Positions 44,958 through 56,701 of a DNA stretch of 64,000 nucleotides are shown here, piece after piece. The position numbers were made by a program, and so were the translations under genes. The DNA comes from Rhizobiaceae bacterium (lineage in GTDB: Bacteria; Pseudomonadota; Alphaproteobacteria; Rhizobiales; Rhizobiaceae). The stretch's first letter is position 1. Every line of letters starts with the position of its first letter. Location of the stretch: the NCBI GenBank assembly GCA_019635795.1, contig JAHBYV010000019.1:1-64000 (forward strand), in the 5' to 3' direction. The notes under the pieces are model-generated. The model was not told the DNA's origin. It ran no database searches and was given only the letters and a program-made list of their open reading frames with translations.

Positions 44958-47882
44958 ATGGCCGAGCACAAATACATATCCATTCGCGGTGCGCGGGAAC
45001 ACAATCTTAAGAACGTAGACCTCGATTTGCCACGTGACAGCCTGATCGTGATGACCGGACTGTCTGGTTCGGGCAAGTCGTCGCTCGCGTTTGATACAAT
45101 CTACGCTGAGGGCCAGAGGCGCTATGTAGAGAGCTTGTCCGCCTATGCGCGCCAGTTTCTGGAAATGATGCAGAAGCCGGATGTGGACCAGATTGACGGT
45201 CTTTCACCAGCCATTTCCATCGAGCAAAAGACAACATCGCGCAATCCTCGGTCAACGGTCGGAACCGTTACCGAGATTTATGATTATATGCGTCTGCTGT
45301 TTGCGCGCGTCGGCGTTCCCTATTCGCCGGCCACTGGTCTTCCCATTGAGAGCCAGACAGTCAGCCAGATGGTTGACCGGGTGCTTGCCCTGCCTGAAGG
45401 AACCCGGCTTTATATTACCGCTCCAATCGTGCGTGGCCGTAAGGGCGAATACAGGAAGGAGTTGGCCGAACTCCAGAAAAAGGGTTTCCAGCGCGTCAAG
45501 GTTGATGGCGTTTTTTACGAGATTTCAGACGTTCCCGCGCTCGACAAGAAGTACAAGCACGATATCGACGTTGTCGTTGATCGGATCGTCGTTCGTGACG
45601 ATATCGGAGCCAGGCTCGCGGACTCGATTGAGACTGCGCTGAAGCTGGCGGATGGACTGGCAATTGCGGAATTCGCAGATAAACCGCTGCCTGCGGAAGA
45701 GACGGCAGTGGAATCAGCCAACAAATCGAAGAATGAAACGCATGAGCGTATTTTGTTTTCCGAAAAGTTTGCCTGCCCTGTTTCGGGTTTCACGATTCCC
45801 GAGGTCGAGCCGCGGCTGTTCTCATTCAACAACCCGTTTGGTGCCTGCCCCACATGCGACGGTCTGGGGAATCAGCGCGCTATTGATCCGCTATTGATTG
45901 TGCCGGACGATTCGATTGCACTGCGGGACGGCGCAATCGCGCCTTGGGCAAAGTCTACTTCGCCGTATTATAGCCAGACCCTTGAGGGCTTGGGAAAAGT
46001 CTATGGCTTCAAGCTTGGCGATAAGTTCAAGGACCTCTCAAGCGAGGCTCAAGGCGCAATCCTGAATGGGACTGGCGAGCGCGAAATTTCCTTCACCTAT
46101 GATGACGGCTTGCGGTCTTACAAGACGACCAAGACATTTGAAGGAGTAATTCCCAATCTTCAACGCCGATGGAAGGAAACGGAATCCGCCTGGATGCGCG
46201 AAGAAATCGAGCGCTTCATGTCAGCAACCCCTTGCCCGGCCTGCAAAGGTTACAGGCTGAAACCGGAGGCGCTGGCTGTCAAGATTGCCAGCAAACACAT
46301 CGGAGAGGTGACAGAACTTTCGATTCGAAAGGCTGACAGGTGGTTCACCGAATTGCCTGATAAACTCAACGCAAAGCAGAACGAAATTGCGGTTCGAATT
46401 CTCAAGGAAATCCGTGAACGTCTGCGGTTTCTCAACGACGTTGGTCTGGATTATCTGACGCTTGCACGAAATTCCGGCACTCTCTCGGGCGGTGAGAGCC
46501 AGCGCATTCGGCTTGCCTCGCAAATTGGGTCCGGCCTCACGGGCGTACTGTATGTCCTTGATGAGCCGTCTATTGGCCTTCACCAGCGCGACAATACGCG
46601 ACTTCTGGATACGCTCAAGCATCTGCGCGACATCGGCAATACAGTTATCGTGGTTGAGCACGATGAGGATGCAATTCTTCATGCAGATTACGTGGTAGAC
46701 ATCGGACCGGCAGCGGGGGTGCATGGCGGGCGCGTGATCGCTCAGGGAACGCCTCAGCAGATCATGGCAAACCCGGCGTCAATCACGGGCAAATATTTGT
46801 CGGGCGAACTGTCGATTGCTGTTCCGGCGGAACGCCGCAAACCCAAGAAAGGCCGGCGTATCAAGGTTTCCGGAGCGCGAGCCAACAACCTGAAAAATGT
46901 TACAGCCGAAATCCCGCTCGGAACCTTTACTGCCGTTACGGGCGTGTCTGGCGGCGGTAAATCCACGTTCCTGATCGAGACTTTGTTCAAGGCAGCATCG
47001 CGCCGGATAATGGGCTCGCGCGAGCATCCGGCCGAGCATGATCGGATTGAGGGGCTGGAGTTTCTCGACAAGGTTATTGATATAGACCAATCCCCCATTG
47101 GGCGCACGCCGCGCTCCAACCCAGCCACATATACAGGCGCATTCACACCAATTCGGGACTGGTTTGCCGGTCTCCCGGAGGCGAAAGCGCGGGGTTATCA
47201 ACCCGGACGATTTTCCTTCAACGTGAAGGGTGGCCGTTGTGAAGCGTGTCAGGGTGATGGCGTTATCAAGATCGAGATGCACTTCCTTCCTGATGTTTAT
47301 GTGACTTGCGATGTGTGTCACGGGAAGAGGTACAATCGCGAAACCCTGGAGGTTCAGTTCAAAGGCAAATCGATCGCAGACGTTCTGGACATGACCGTGG
47401 AGGAAGGCGTCGAGTTTTTTGCCGCAGTTCCTGCCGTGCGCGACAAGCTCAGCACGCTTAATCAGGTTGGCCTTGGCTATATCCATATCGGCCAGCAGGC
47501 AACCACACTTTCCGGCGGTGAAGCACAGCGCATCAAACTGGCCAAGGAGTTGTCACGAAAGGCAACCGGAAAGACGCTCTACATATTGGACGAGCCAACG
47601 ACCGGACTGCATTTTCACGATGTGGCAAAACTGCTCGAAGTACTTCACGAACTTGTTGAGCAGGGTAATACGGTCGTTGTTATTGAACACAATCTCGAGG
47701 TCATAAAGACAGCGGATTGGGTGCTTGATCTTGGGCCGGAAGGCGGCGATGGCGGCGGAGAGCTTGTGGCAGCAGGTACGCCGGAGGATATTGTTGCGGA
47801 GCCGCGCAGTTACACCGGTCAGTTCCTGAAAGAGCTGCTTGAACGCCGACCCGGCACCCGCAACGCTGAGGCCGCGGAGTGA
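44958..47882 (+). CDS. uvrA: Excinuclease ABC subunit A
   Basis: This 974-residue protein has two ABC ATPase modules, with Walker [10 protein letters not shown] and GVSGGGKST and signatures LSGGESQR and LSGGEAQR. It finds bulky DNA damage and loads UvrB. The second zinc finger (CEACQGDG...CDVCHGKR) is intact. The first reads CPVSG where Cys-X2-Cys is expected, then CPTCDGLG, so one ligand is replaced by Ser. The SOS box upstream fits its regulation. Confidence 0.96.
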   Translation: MAEHKYISIRGAREHNLKNVDLDLPRDSLIVMTGLSGSGKSSLAFDTIYAEGQRRYVESLSAYARQFLEMMQKPDVDQIDGLSPAISIEQKTTSRNPRSTVGTVTEIYDYMRLLFARVGVPYSPATGLPIESQTVSQMVDRVLALPEGTRLYITAPIVRGRKGEYRKELAELQKKGFQRVKVDGVFYEISDVPALDKKYKHDIDVVVDRIVVRDDIGARLADSIETALKLADGLAIAEFADKPLPAEETAVESANKSKNETHERILFSEKFACPVSGFTIPEVEPRLFSFNNPFGACPTCDGLGNQRAIDPLLIVPDDSIALRDGAIAPWAKSTSPYYSQTLEGLGKVYGFKLGDKFKDLSSEAQGAILNGTGEREISFTYDDGLRSYKTTKTFEGVIPNLQRRWKETESAWMREEIERFMSATPCPACKGYRLKPEALAVKIASKHIGEVTELSIRKADRWFTELPDKLNAKQNEIAVRILKEIRERLRFLNDVGLDYLTLARNSGTLSGGESQRIRLASQIGSGLTGVLYVLDEPSIGLHQRDNTRLLDTLKHLRDIGNTVIVVEHDEDAILHADYVVDIGPAAGVHGGRVIAQGTPQQIMANPASITGKYLSGELSIAVPAERRKPKKGRRIKVSGARANNLKNVTAEIPLGTFTAVTGVSGGGKSTFLIETLFKAASRRIMGSREHPAEHDRIEGLEFLDKVIDIDQSPIGRTPRSNPATYTGAFTPIRDWFAGLPEAKARGYQPGRFSFNVKGGRCEACQGDGVIKIEMHFLPDVYVTCDVCHGKRYNRETLEVQFKGKSIADVLDMTVEEGVEFFAAVPAVRDKLSTLNQVGLGYIHIGQQATTLSGGEAQRIKLAKELSRKATGKTLYILDEPTTGLHFHDVAKLLEVLHELVEQGNTVVVIEHNLEVIKTADWVLDLGPEGGDGGGELVAAGTPEDIVAEPRSYTGQFLKELLERRPGTRNAEAAE

Positions 47883-47898
47883 CCGCACGGAGGTTGAC

Positions 47899-48711
47899 AT
47901 GAGTCAGGCTGGAACGATCCGCGCTGGTATGGGTGGCTGGACCTTCGAGCCCTGGGAAGGCACTTTTTATCCTGACAAGCTGCCCAAGAAGCAGCAACTC
48001 AACTTCGCCTCGCGACAAGTGCCAACGATTGAGGTGAATGGCACCTATTATTCCGGATTTAATCCCGCAACCTACGCCAAATGGGCAGCGGAAACGCCGG
48101 ATGATTTTGTTTTTTCTATCAAGGGAAACCGCTTCGTAACGAACCGCAAGGTCTTGGCGGAGGCGGGAGAATCCATGAAGAAATTCTTCGCGCAAGGGCT
48201 TGAAGAGCTGGGTCCGAAACTGGGGCCTGTCGTATGGCAGTTTGCACCGACCAAGAAATTTGACCCGCCGGATTTCGAAGCCTTCCTGCAGTTGCTTCCC
48301 TCACATATTGGAGGATTGGAACTACGGCATGCGCTGGAGGTACGCAATGGATCTTTTGCCGCGCCGGAATTCGTTGCACTCGCGCGCAAATACAATTCTG
48401 CAATTTGCTATGCTCATCATTTCGACTACCCGGAAATCGCCGACATCACGGCAGATTTTGTCTACGCTCGGCTGCAAAAGGGTAGTGACGACATTCCGAC
48501 GGCTTACTCTGACGCAGACCTCGTTAAGTGGGCAGCACGGGCAAAAATTTGGGCTGAAGGCGGCCAGCCAGAGGATTTGCCCTATGTTGATTCAACTTTA
48601 GCGGTTGATCGGAAGCCTCGCGACGTTTTTGTGTACATCATTCACGAGGGTAAAATTCGCGCTCCTCAAGGCGCAATGGCTTTCATGGAGCGCGTTGAAA
48701 AAGCTGGGTAA
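47899..48711 (+). CDS. DUF72-family protein
   Basis: This 270-residue protein belongs to the DUF72/YecE family, a TIM-barrel group. The sequence RAGMGGWTFEPWEGTFYPDKLPKK is its typical beginning, followed by VNGTYYSG, FSIKGNRFVTN and a C-terminal DVFVYIIHEGK. GGAGG lies before ATG 47899, 17 bases after uvrA, so they are likely co-transcribed. The biochemical role is not known. The 3' end overlaps the convergent nnr gene by 29 bases. Confidence 0.85.
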   Translation: MSQAGTIRAGMGGWTFEPWEGTFYPDKLPKKQQLNFASRQVPTIEVNGTYYSGFNPATYAKWAAETPDDFVFSIKGNRFVTNRKVLAEAGESMKKFFAQGLEELGPKLGPVVWQFAPTKKFDPPDFEAFLQLLPSHIGGLELRHALEVRNGSFAAPEFVALARKYNSAICYAHHFDYPEIADITADFVYARLQKGSDDIPTAYSDADLVKWAARAKIWAEGGQPEDLPYVDSTLAVDRKPRDVFVYIIHEGKIRAPQGAMAFMERVEKAG

Positions 48712-50185
48712 GGACTTTCGGCAGCATTGACGGAAGGTCTTCTGCGATCAATCCCGGCCCATGAATGCTTGCTGCTTCCGCATGTGCCCAGACCGCAGCG
48801 CAGGCAGCTTCAAATGACGGCATTCCCTGCGATGCAAAGCCCGCTATTATGCCTGCCAGAACATCGCCAGAGCCCGCAGATGCAAGCAAAGGCGAGCCGT
48901 TTGTGTTAATGGCAGCACGCCCTTGAGCGTCAGAAATGACCGTGTCCGGTCCCTTGTAGACGACAACCGAATTGGACCGGGCGGCGGCAAGACGTGCTTT
49001 CTCAAGCTTCGATAGCTGCCCATCGCTGTAAATATCCGGAAATAGCCGACGAAATTCACCTTCATGCGGTGTCAGAACCGCGGCGGGTGCAACTCGGGTC
49101 TTAAGGATTGAAAACCATTTGGCCGAAGCTCCCGAGATGATCGTGAGCGCATCGGCATCCAGAACCGTCATGACTTCACTTCGTGGCGCTAACACAGCCT
49201 CCACCAACGCCGATGTTTCCGGTGTAGCGCCCAGCCCCGGCCCTATTACAAACGCCGCTGGATTTCGTTCCTCAATGAAGGCTTCGACATCACGAGCGCC
49301 ATCGATGCGCCGCAAGATTATTGATGTCAGGTGAGCCGCGTTTACCGCAAGTGCTGATGCAGGAGATAGCATGGTGACGGCACCTGCCCCTGCCCGCGCA
49401 GCGGCCATTGCTGACATACGCGCCGCGCCGGTAGAAGCTGGCCCGCCTGAAAAAACACCAACATGCCCACGGCTATATTTATAGGAATCATAGCCCGGCT
49501 GCAGAAGCACCGCGCTCCAAAGAGCAGGCAAATTCTCAAATGTCGTGCTACCAGTCGCTTTAACAATGCGGTCGGAAATCCCGATGTCACGCACCAGCAG
49601 TTTGCCGCAGAGCGCGCGCCCCGGATAAAGGAGGTGCCCGATCTTCTTCCGAACGAATGTCACCGTTGTCGTCGCCTGAAACACCGGCCCTAAAGCGCGC
49701 CCCGTCAGGCCGGACAGCCCCGACGGCAAGTCAATTGAAACAACCGGCAATCCAGCAGAAGCTACCAGCTTAGCAGCTCGGGCCGCCGCGCCCTCCAGCG
49801 GGCGCTGTAATCCTGCCCCGTAAAGCGCATCAACAACCACAGAATAGGCGCGCGGCTGATAATCCTCCAGATCGCGTCTTGAAATCGGGCATGCATCCGC
49901 AGCAAGCAACGCGTCACTTCCAGCGCGTGGACTGCCTTGCGTCCATATCTGCACGTCGATACCAGCCCGACTGAGCACAGACGCTGTGACGTAACCATCT
50001 CCCCCATTGTTTCCCGGTCCACACAGGACATCCACTGAGTGGGCTTCAGGGAATTCGTTCATAACCGCATCGGCTACGGCTTCCCCTGCCCGGCGCATCA
50101 AGGCCATGCCATCGGCGGGCCCTTCTTCAATTGCGAGATTGTCGGCCCGACCCATTTCGTCGGGCGTAAGAAGCTCTAGTTTCAT
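48683..50185 (-). CDS. nnr: Bifunctional NAD(P)H-hydrate epimerase / ADP-dependent NAD(P)HX dehydratase
   Basis: This 500-residue fusion has an N-terminal YjeF-N epimerase domain (about 1-215, with VLCGPGNNGGDGYV) and a C-terminal ribokinase-like dehydratase domain (with VLDADALTIISG, VLTPHEGEFRRLFP and GSGDVLAGIIAGF). It repairs hydrated NAD(P)H. ATG 50185 begins the YjeF-N domain; the upstream open frame lacks a site. Confidence 0.93.
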   Translation of the reverse strand: MKLELLTPDEMGRADNLAIEEGPADGMALMRRAGEAVADAVMNEFPEAHSVDVLCGPGNNGGDGYVTASVLSRAGIDVQIWTQGSPRAGSDALLAADACPISRRDLEDYQPRAYSVVVDALYGAGLQRPLEGAAARAAKLVASAGLPVVSIDLPSGLSGLTGRALGPVFQATTTVTFVRKKIGHLLYPGRALCGKLLVRDIGISDRIVKATGSTTFENLPALWSAVLLQPGYDSYKYSRGHVGVFSGGPASTGAARMSAMAAARAGAGAVTMLSPASALAVNAAHLTSIILRRIDGARDVEAFIEERNPAAFVIGPGLGATPETSALVEAVLAPRSEVMTVLDADALTIISGASAKWFSILKTRVAPAAVLTPHEGEFRRLFPDIYSDGQLSKLEKARLAAARSNSVVVYKGPDTVISDAQGRAAINTNGSPLLASAGSGDVLAGIIAGFASQGMPSFEAACAAVWAHAEAASIHGPGLIAEDLPSMLPKVLTQLFQRAP

Positions 50186-50354
50186 GAAATCAGCATAGGC
50201 CGGTAGCCCGTCAGTCCGCAATGAGATCAGAAGAATCCGCTCTGCACACAATGTCAGCAATTTGCCTATTATTTGATCACCTTTAGCTCAGCCAATAATG
50301 GCGCGGACGTTTTGAAGGGCGGGAGTTCCAGAAAATTGGTCGGATTGCCTATAA

Positions 50355-50798
<444 letters not shown>

Positions 50799-50854
50799 CC
50801 GGTTCACCTATACCGGTTTCTCGTTATTCAACGTCATCACAGGGAAAGAAGAGC

Positions 50855-52264
50855 ATGACGACAGCCTCTGATATTATGAAGCAGATCAAGGACAACGATG
50901 TGAAATTCGTTGACCTGCGCTTCACCGACCCCAAGGGGAAAATGCAGCATGTGACCATGGACGTCATGGAAGTGAACGAAGACATGTTCGCTGATGGCGT
51001 GATGTTCGACGGCTCTTCGATCGCTGGCTGGAAGGCCATCAATGAATCGGACATGGTCCTGATGCCAGACCCGGCAACGGTTCACATGGACCCCTTCTTC
51101 GCCCATTCGACCATGGTAATCATGTGCGATATTTTGGACCCCGTTTCAGGCGAAGCTTACAATCGCGATCCGCGCGGCATTGCAAAGAAGGCTGAAGCCT
51201 ATCTGCGCGCTGAAGGCATCGGCGACACGATCTATGTCGGTCCGGAAGCCGAATTCTTTGTGTTCGACGATGTGAAATACAAGGCTGATCCTTACAACAC
51301 GGGTTTCAAGCTGGATTCCAGCGAACTGCCTTCGAATGATGACACCGACTATGAAACCGGCAACCTTGGCCACCGTCCGCGCGTTAAAGGCGGCTATTTC
51401 CCGGTTCCGCCAATCGATTCCTGTCAGGACATGCGGTCCGAAATGCTGGTGCTTATGGCAGAAATGGGCATTCAGACCGAAAAGCATCACCACGAAGTTG
51501 CTGCTGCCCAACATGAGCTTGGCCTGAAGTTCGATACGCTGGTGCGCAATGCCGACAAGATGCAGCTTTACAAGTATGTCGTGCATCAGGTTGCAAATGC
51601 CTATGGCAAGACCGCCACATTCATGCCGAAGCCGATATTTGGCGACAATGGCTCGGGTATGCACGTTCATATGTCGATCTGGAAGGACGGAAAGCCGACC
51701 TTTGCAGGCAATGAATATGCAGGCCTTTCGGAAAACTGCCTGTATTTCATTGGCGGCGTCATCAAGCACGCCAAGGCGGTCAACGCGTTCACCAACCCGC
51801 TGACCAACTCCTACAAGCGTCTGGTTCCGGGATATGAAGCGCCGGTTCTGCTCGCTTATTCGGCGCGCAATCGTTCTGCTTCTTGCCGCATTCCATTCGG
51901 TTCATCGCCAAAATCGAAGCGTGTTGAAGTTCGTTTCCCCGATCCGGGCGCGAACCCATACCTCGCATTTGCGGCACTTTTGATGGCCGGTCTGGATGGC
52001 ATCAAGAACAAGATCCATCCCGGTCAGGCAATGGACAAGGACCTTTACGATCTGCCGCCGAAGGAACTCAAGAAGATCCCGACCGTCTGCGGTTCATTGC
52101 GTGAAGCGCTCCAGAGCCTCGACAAGGATCGCGCGTTCCTCAAGGCAGGGGGCGTGTTTGACGACGATCAGATCGATGCTTTCATCGAGTTGAAAATGGC
52201 TGAGGTGATGCGTTTCGAAATGACTCCGCACCCAGTCGAGTTCGACATGTACTATTCGGTCTGA
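50855..52264 (+). CDS. glnA: Glutamine synthetase type I
   Basis: This 469-residue GSI starts [23 protein letters not shown]. Typical motifs are [35 protein letters not shown] and the adenylylation Tyr in DLYDLPPKE near residue 398. It makes glutamine from glutamate and ammonia. A strong terminator follows at 52286-52315. Confidence 0.97.
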   Translation: MTTASDIMKQIKDNDVKFVDLRFTDPKGKMQHVTMDVMEVNEDMFADGVMFDGSSIAGWKAINESDMVLMPDPATVHMDPFFAHSTMVIMCDILDPVSGEAYNRDPRGIAKKAEAYLRAEGIGDTIYVGPEAEFFVFDDVKYKADPYNTGFKLDSSELPSNDDTDYETGNLGHRPRVKGGYFPVPPIDSCQDMRSEMLVLMAEMGIQTEKHHHEVAAAQHELGLKFDTLVRNADKMQLYKYVVHQVANAYGKTATFMPKPIFGDNGSGMHVHMSIWKDGKPTFAGNEYAGLSENCLYFIGGVIKHAKAVNAFTNPLTNSYKRLVPGYEAPVLLAYSARNRSASCRIPFGSSPKSKRVEVRFPDPGANPYLAFAALLMAGLDGIKNKIHPGQAMDKDLYDLPPKELKKIPTVCGSLREALQSLDKDRAFLKAGGVFDDDQIDAFIELKMAEVMRFEMTPHPVEFDMYYSV

Positions 52265-52285
52265 TCGAAACTTAGCGGAAAAAGC

Positions 52286-52315
52286 AAAAAGCCCCGGAGC
52301 AATCCGGGGCTTTTT
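52286..52315 (+). terminator. Rho-independent terminator after glnA
   Basis: AAAAAGCCCCGGA-GCAA-TCCGGGGCTTTTT is a long perfect stem-loop ending in five T residues, 21 bases after the glnA stop. The A-run also allows function on the opposite strand. Confidence 0.9.
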
Positions 52316-52402
52316 CATGCGCAAAATTGGCGATTTGTCTGCAAATACGACCGTATTGACTGCGAATTTGCGTCAAAACAACACTGCTTTACGGGCAAAA
52401 AG

Positions 52403-52431
52403 AAATGGCGCGGAGGTGATCCGCGCCATTT
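52403..52431 (-). terminator. Rho-independent terminator after the MFS gene
   Basis: On the minus strand AAATGGCGCGGA-TCACC-TCCGCGCCATTT is a 12-bp stem followed by CTTTTTG. It lies 26 bases after the stop of the leftward MFS gene. Confidence 0.8.
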
Positions 52432-52457
52432 GCATTTTTAGCGATTGATCGCGTCGA

Positions 52458-54344
52458 TCAATCCTTGTCGTTGAGGTCGGTGCCGAGCGTATCACGCACG
52501 AACAATGTGCCGATGACGAGCGACATGGCCGAGATGACGATCGGATACCAGAGGCCGAAATATATGTCGCCGCGAGCAGCGCTCATAGCGAACACGGTCG
52601 CAGGCAGCAGGCCACCAAACCAACCATTGCCGATGTGGTATGGAAGCGACATGCCCGTGTAGCGAATCCGGGTCGGGAACATTTCCACCAGGATGGCTGC
52701 AATCGGGCCGTAGACCATCGTCACGTAAAGCACGAGAACGAAGAGGATCGCGATAACCTTGGTCCAGCTTACAGCAGCCGGATCGGCAACCATTGAGAAG
52801 GTGCCGGCACCGGGAATGCTATACGTTGTGACTTCAGTCGCCCCTGCCGCTTCTTCCGCAGTAATGATCTTCGCCTTCACTGCATCTTCGAGAGCCATCA
52901 CCTTCTTTTCACCACCGCGAATTGCATCCGCTGCGAGTGAGAGTTCCGGATTGGCCCCGATGAACGCATCAAGCTTTTGATCGGCAACCGTAGCTGCACC
53001 ACGAACCAGCGGATAGCCCGCATCGTGCAGCGCGCTATGAACGCCTTTTGCGAACGCTGCAGCCATACCTGCGGCCTTGTCGCCAGCAGCTACCGCATCA
53101 TACGAGCTGACAGTTTCTTCGCCGATCTTGACGGTTGCAGGTGTTCCGGCGGCGGCAGTTGTCACAACATCATAAGGAACCGAGTTCTTGGTGAGGAAGT
53201 CGGTAGCGATGTCGCAAGAGGTGGTGAATTTGCGCGTTCCGGTCGGATTGAACTGGAAGTTGCAATCGCCAGGTGCCGCAGTAACCGTTGCGCGAACGCT
53301 TTCCTGCGCTGCCGCCAATGCGGGGTTCGCAGCCCATGTCAAAGCCTTGAACAGCGGGAAGTAGGTCAGGATTGCGAGCAACAGACCCGCCATAATGATC
53401 GGCTTGCGACCTACCTTGTCAGAGAGCCAGCCGAAGAACACGAAGAAAGCGGTGCCCAGTGCGAGCGAGATCGCGATCATGATGTTCACGGCCTGAGCAT
53501 CAACTTTAAGCACGTTCTGGAGGAAGAACAGCGCATAGAACTGCCCCGTATACCACACAACGGCCTGACCTGCGGTCAGCCCGAACAGTGCCAGAAGGGC
53601 AATTTTCGCATTCTTCCATTGACCGAAAGCTTCTGAAAGCGGTGCTTTGGAGCCTTTTCCTTCTTCCTTCATGCGCTTGAATGTCGGCGACTCGTTCAAT
53701 GTCAAACGAATCCACACGGAAATTCCGAGCAACACCACGGAGAGAAGGAACGGAACGCGCCAGCCCCAGGCAGCAAATGCTTCCCTGCCCAGATATGTCT
53801 GGACCGCGAGAATGATGAGCAGCGAGAGGAAGAGGCCAAGGGTCGCCGTGGTTTGAATCCACGAGGTATAATATCCCCGGCGGTCGTCTGGTGAATGTTC
53901 CGCCACATAAGTAGCAGCACCACCGTATTCGCCACCAAGCGCAAGACCCTGCAACATGCGCAGCACGATCAGAATGATCGGAGCGGCGATGCCGATGCTG
54001 GCTGAGCCCGGAAGCAAGCCTACCAGAAATGTAGAAAGACCCATAATCAGGATCGTGACAAGGAACGTATATTTGCGGCCAACAAGGTCGCCCAATCGGC
54101 CAAACACCAGCGCGCCGAACGGGCGCACAAGGAATCCGGCTGCAAAGGCAAGGAGCGCAAAGATATTGCGAGTCGCTTCAGGGTATTGGCTGAAAAAAGC
54201 CGCACCGATGAAGGCTGCCAGTGAGCCGTAAAGATAGAAATCGTACCACTCGAAAACCGTTCCCAGCGATGAGGCGAAGATAACTTTCTTCTCCTCTCGC
54301 GTCATGTTGCGCGACTTTCCGCCGGCTGTAGAAGCCATTGCCAT
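52458..54344 (-). CDS. MFS metabolite:H+ symporter with a large inserted domain
   Basis: This 628-residue protein belongs to the MHS/KgtP-like branch of MFS transporters: EWYDFYLYGSLAAFIGAAFF in TM1 and GRLGDLVGRKYTF after TM2. Usual members are about 430-550 residues. Here about 170 residues of non-membrane sequence (about residues 350-520; Ala/Thr rich, with two Cys in GDCNFQ and TSCDIA) lie between TM8 and TM9. That would place an extra domain in the periplasm, possibly disulfide-linked. The start at 54344 gives an MAMASTAGG tail; MTREEKK may be the true start. Confidence 0.85.
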   Translation of the reverse strand: MAMASTAGGKSRNMTREEKKVIFASSLGTVFEWYDFYLYGSLAAFIGAAFFSQYPEATRNIFALLAFAAGFLVRPFGALVFGRLGDLVGRKYTFLVTILIMGLSTFLVGLLPGSASIGIAAPIILIVLRMLQGLALGGEYGGAATYVAEHSPDDRRGYYTSWIQTTATLGLFLSLLIILAVQTYLGREAFAAWGWRVPFLLSVVLLGISVWIRLTLNESPTFKRMKEEGKGSKAPLSEAFGQWKNAKIALLALFGLTAGQAVVWYTGQFYALFFLQNVLKVDAQAVNIMIAISLALGTAFFVFFGWLSDKVGRKPIIMAGLLLAILTYFPLFKALTWAANPALAAAQESVRATVTAAPGDCNFQFNPTGTRKFTTSCDIATDFLTKNSVPYDVVTTAAAGTPATVKIGEETVSSYDAVAAGDKAAGMAAAFAKGVHSALHDAGYPLVRGAATVADQKLDAFIGANPELSLAADAIRGGEKKVMALEDAVKAKIITAEEAAGATEVTTYSIPGAGTFSMVADPAAVSWTKVIAILFVLVLYVTMVYGPIAAILVEMFPTRIRYTGMSLPYHIGNGWFGGLLPATVFAMSAARGDIYFGLWYPIVISAMSLVIGTLFVRDTLGTDLNDKD

Positions 54345-54565
54345 TGGTTTCCCCTCCCATAATGGGGCGTTTCTGTTTGAACCGCGTCCTTGCCGGAGAT
54401 CATCCCGACGAATCCTCTGGCGCGGTCACCGCCACATTTATGGCAGAACGCTTTTGCGCCGTGCAGCGCTGCATTCGTCTTATAACTTTCGTATAATATG
54501 GCGGCGAACATCATGGGTTTTTGCCGACCGCATTATATGCCAACATCGGTTTCGGAGGATCTTTG

Positions 54566-54850
54566 ATGGAATTTTTTGATCTGCTCGGCACGCAGCTGAC
54601 TGACCCGTTCCGAATAGCGTTGCTTATCGGGTTGCTGGTGACCGCGAACAACACTGCGGCGCACACTGGCCACTTGATACCCGTGGCTTTAGGCGTGCTT
54701 TTTATCGCAGTGCTTATTCCGTCCGCTTTTGGCGCTGGGCCAGCGGGCTTCGCTGCAACCGTGGCAGCGGGAATTGCAGCGAATCTGATTATTCTTGCGA
54801 TCTGCTGGGTCGCGCTGACCCTTTACAGGCGTGCGACAGCGCCTCGCTAA
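54566..54850 (+). CDS. Small hypothetical membrane protein
   Basis: This 94-residue protein starts MEFFDLLGTQLTDPFRIALLIG, with GGAGGA upstream of ATG 54566, and has three predicted helices. It ends immediately before the stop of the convergent ATP12 gene. No family is recognised. Confidence 0.6.
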   Translation: MEFFDLLGTQLTDPFRIALLIGLLVTANNTAAHTGHLIPVALGVLFIAVLIPSAFGAGPAGFAATVAAGIAANLIILAICWVALTLYRRATAPR

Positions 54851-55660
54851 TCAGCTCCGCAAGGCTCTCAGAATTGCGACGGCTGCGTTGAAATCGCGAT
54901 GTCTGGCTTTGCGCCGTGCAACAGCTTCGGCGTCCTGCCCCCAATGTTCGATCTGCCAGTCCTCATCCACATGAGCGGCATTCCATGCCTGCTCTGGTTC
55001 CACCGCATCAGCCTCCACGGCAATTGCCAACAGAGCCGAACCGGTGAGCGATGTCATGAGATGCAATGCAGCAAGCCTTAGCGCCCGAGCCTGCCCCAAC
55101 TCTCCAAGGCGATGTGCAAGATGCGTGCGCAGGGCTTGAATGGCCAGCGGACTCTGCTTTACATGCATCACGCCCTCGGCAAGAGTGAAGCGAGCCTGTA
55201 GTGCGGTGCTCGCCCAGTCCAGCACAGGGTCCCAGGCTTCATTCTGGCGATCAATCAACCGTTGCGGACTGTCTGCGCGGTAACAAAGCAAATCAGACGA
55301 CGCGAACCGTAATATATCTTCCAGCACTGCTTCGTCTTCATTCACGACACCGTCAATGGCGGTGTTCGCCAACCGCGTCAACGGCATTGTTGCCGGATTT
55401 ACTTCTTCTGCCTGTGCCGCATACTCCTCGGCAATCAGCTCCGCTGCAGACCGGTTCGGCAGGGCTATAATCGTTCTGCCGGGCGTCCGCACAGGACGAC
55501 CGTCAAGATGTATCGCCACCCCTTGATCTGAGTCAGCGAGGGACACTTCCTTATAAAAGCGCTTCGGCAAAGGCGTGCGCATCTGGTTTTGCGCACGTTT
55601 TGTCGGGTCCGGATCGGAAACAAATTCGCCTGTTTCAATATCGTTCAGAATGTCACGCAT
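54851..55660 (-). CDS. ATP12-family F1-ATPase assembly chaperone
   Basis: This 269-residue protein has the ATP12 domain (RFYKEVSLADSDQGVAIHLDGRPVRTP, AEEYAAQAEEVNPATMPLTRLANTAIDG). It is thought to help assemble the F1 alpha subunit. This protein is found in alphaproteobacteria and mitochondria. It ends 0 bases from the convergent small membrane gene. Confidence 0.88.
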   Translation of the reverse strand: MRDILNDIETGEFVSDPDPTKRAQNQMRTPLPKRFYKEVSLADSDQGVAIHLDGRPVRTPGRTIIALPNRSAAELIAEEYAAQAEEVNPATMPLTRLANTAIDGVVNEDEAVLEDILRFASSDLLCYRADSPQRLIDRQNEAWDPVLDWASTALQARFTLAEGVMHVKQSPLAIQALRTHLAHRLGELGQARALRLAALHLMTSLTGSALLAIAVEADAVEPEQAWNAAHVDEDWQIEHWGQDAEAVARRKARHRDFNAAVAILRALRS

Positions 55661-55688
55661 TTGACCACTCCCCGCGACTCACCGGCTT

Positions 55689-56678
55689 TCAATCGGCCTG
55701 AATTTCGGCGCTGGCTTCATCGAATCCAAGCAGGTTCCAGCTCTGCTTGATATGCGGCGGAAGCGGTGCCGTCACGTCTATAACGCCCCGATCAGGATGG
55801 GGAATGATAATACGCCGCGCATGAAGATGCAGCCTGTTCTGAATGCCGCCGGGGAATTCCCAGTTTATGTCGGCCTCAAAATACTTCGGATCCCCAATAA
55901 TCGGATGCCCGATATGAGCGGCATGAACACGCAACTGGTGCGTACGGCCAGTATAAGGCTCCATTTCAAGCCAACTCAGCGATTGGCCGGCCTGCTCCAC
56001 CACGCGATAATAGGAAACCGCGTGATCGGCCCCCTCCTCACCGTGCCTGGCAACACGCATACGATCACCATCAGGCGTTTGCTCTTTCACAAGCCATGTC
56101 GAGATTTTGTCCTCGCGCTTGCGCGGAACGCCTTTAACCAAGGCCCAATAGGTCTTCTTGGTCTCGCGAGCCCGAAAGGCTTCGGCCAGCTTCATCGCTG
56201 CTTGCCTTGTTCGAGCAACCACCAAAACCCCTGACGTATCGCGGTCGAGACGGTGGACCAGCCGCGGCTTTTCGCCCTTCTGGTTTCGCCAGGCCTCCAG
56301 CATCGAATCGACATGCCGGGTGACGCCGGAACCGCCCTGCACCGCCAACCCGGCAGGCTTGTTGAACACGAACACCTTCGGGTCTTCGTGCAGCAACATT
56401 CGGGCCAGCACATCTGCATCGCCCTGATTGCGAATTGTGTTGGCTGTCAACGGCCCGTTGCCCTTGCGGTCAACATCGAGCGGCGGCACACGAACCGTTT
56501 GACCCGGCTCCAGCCGCGTATCTGCCTTCACCCGGCCGCCATCGACCCGCACCTGTCCAGACCGCAACAGCTTTTGCAGATGGCCGAAACCAAGCCCGGG
56601 AAAATGGACTTTGAACCAACGGTCCAACCGCATTCCCTGCTCATCCTTCTGGACGCTAATTTGTTCAACGCCTGCCAT
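55689..56678 (-). CDS. RluA-family ribosomal large subunit pseudouridine synthase
   Basis: This 329-residue protein has an N-terminal S4 RNA-binding domain (RLDRWFKVHFPGLGFGHLQKLLRSGQVRVDG) and the pseudouridine synthase core with catalytic Asp in LVHRLDRDTSGVLVVA. Later motifs are TGRTHQLRVHAAHIGHPIIGD. It most resembles RluC. ATG 56678 starts MAGVEQISVQK; the long upstream open frame has no start signal. It is about 24 bases before crcB's stop region. Confidence 0.88.
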   Translation of the reverse strand: MAGVEQISVQKDEQGMRLDRWFKVHFPGLGFGHLQKLLRSGQVRVDGGRVKADTRLEPGQTVRVPPLDVDRKGNGPLTANTIRNQGDADVLARMLLHEDPKVFVFNKPAGLAVQGGSGVTRHVDSMLEAWRNQKGEKPRLVHRLDRDTSGVLVVARTRQAAMKLAEAFRARETKKTYWALVKGVPRKREDKISTWLVKEQTPDGDRMRVARHGEEGADHAVSYYRVVEQAGQSLSWLEMEPYTGRTHQLRVHAAHIGHPIIGDPKYFEADINWEFPGGIQNRLHLHARRIIIPHPDRGVIDVTAPLPPHIKQSWNLLGFDEASAEIQAD

Positions 56679-56701
56679 TATTTTCTCTGTCCAATGCGGG
56701 T

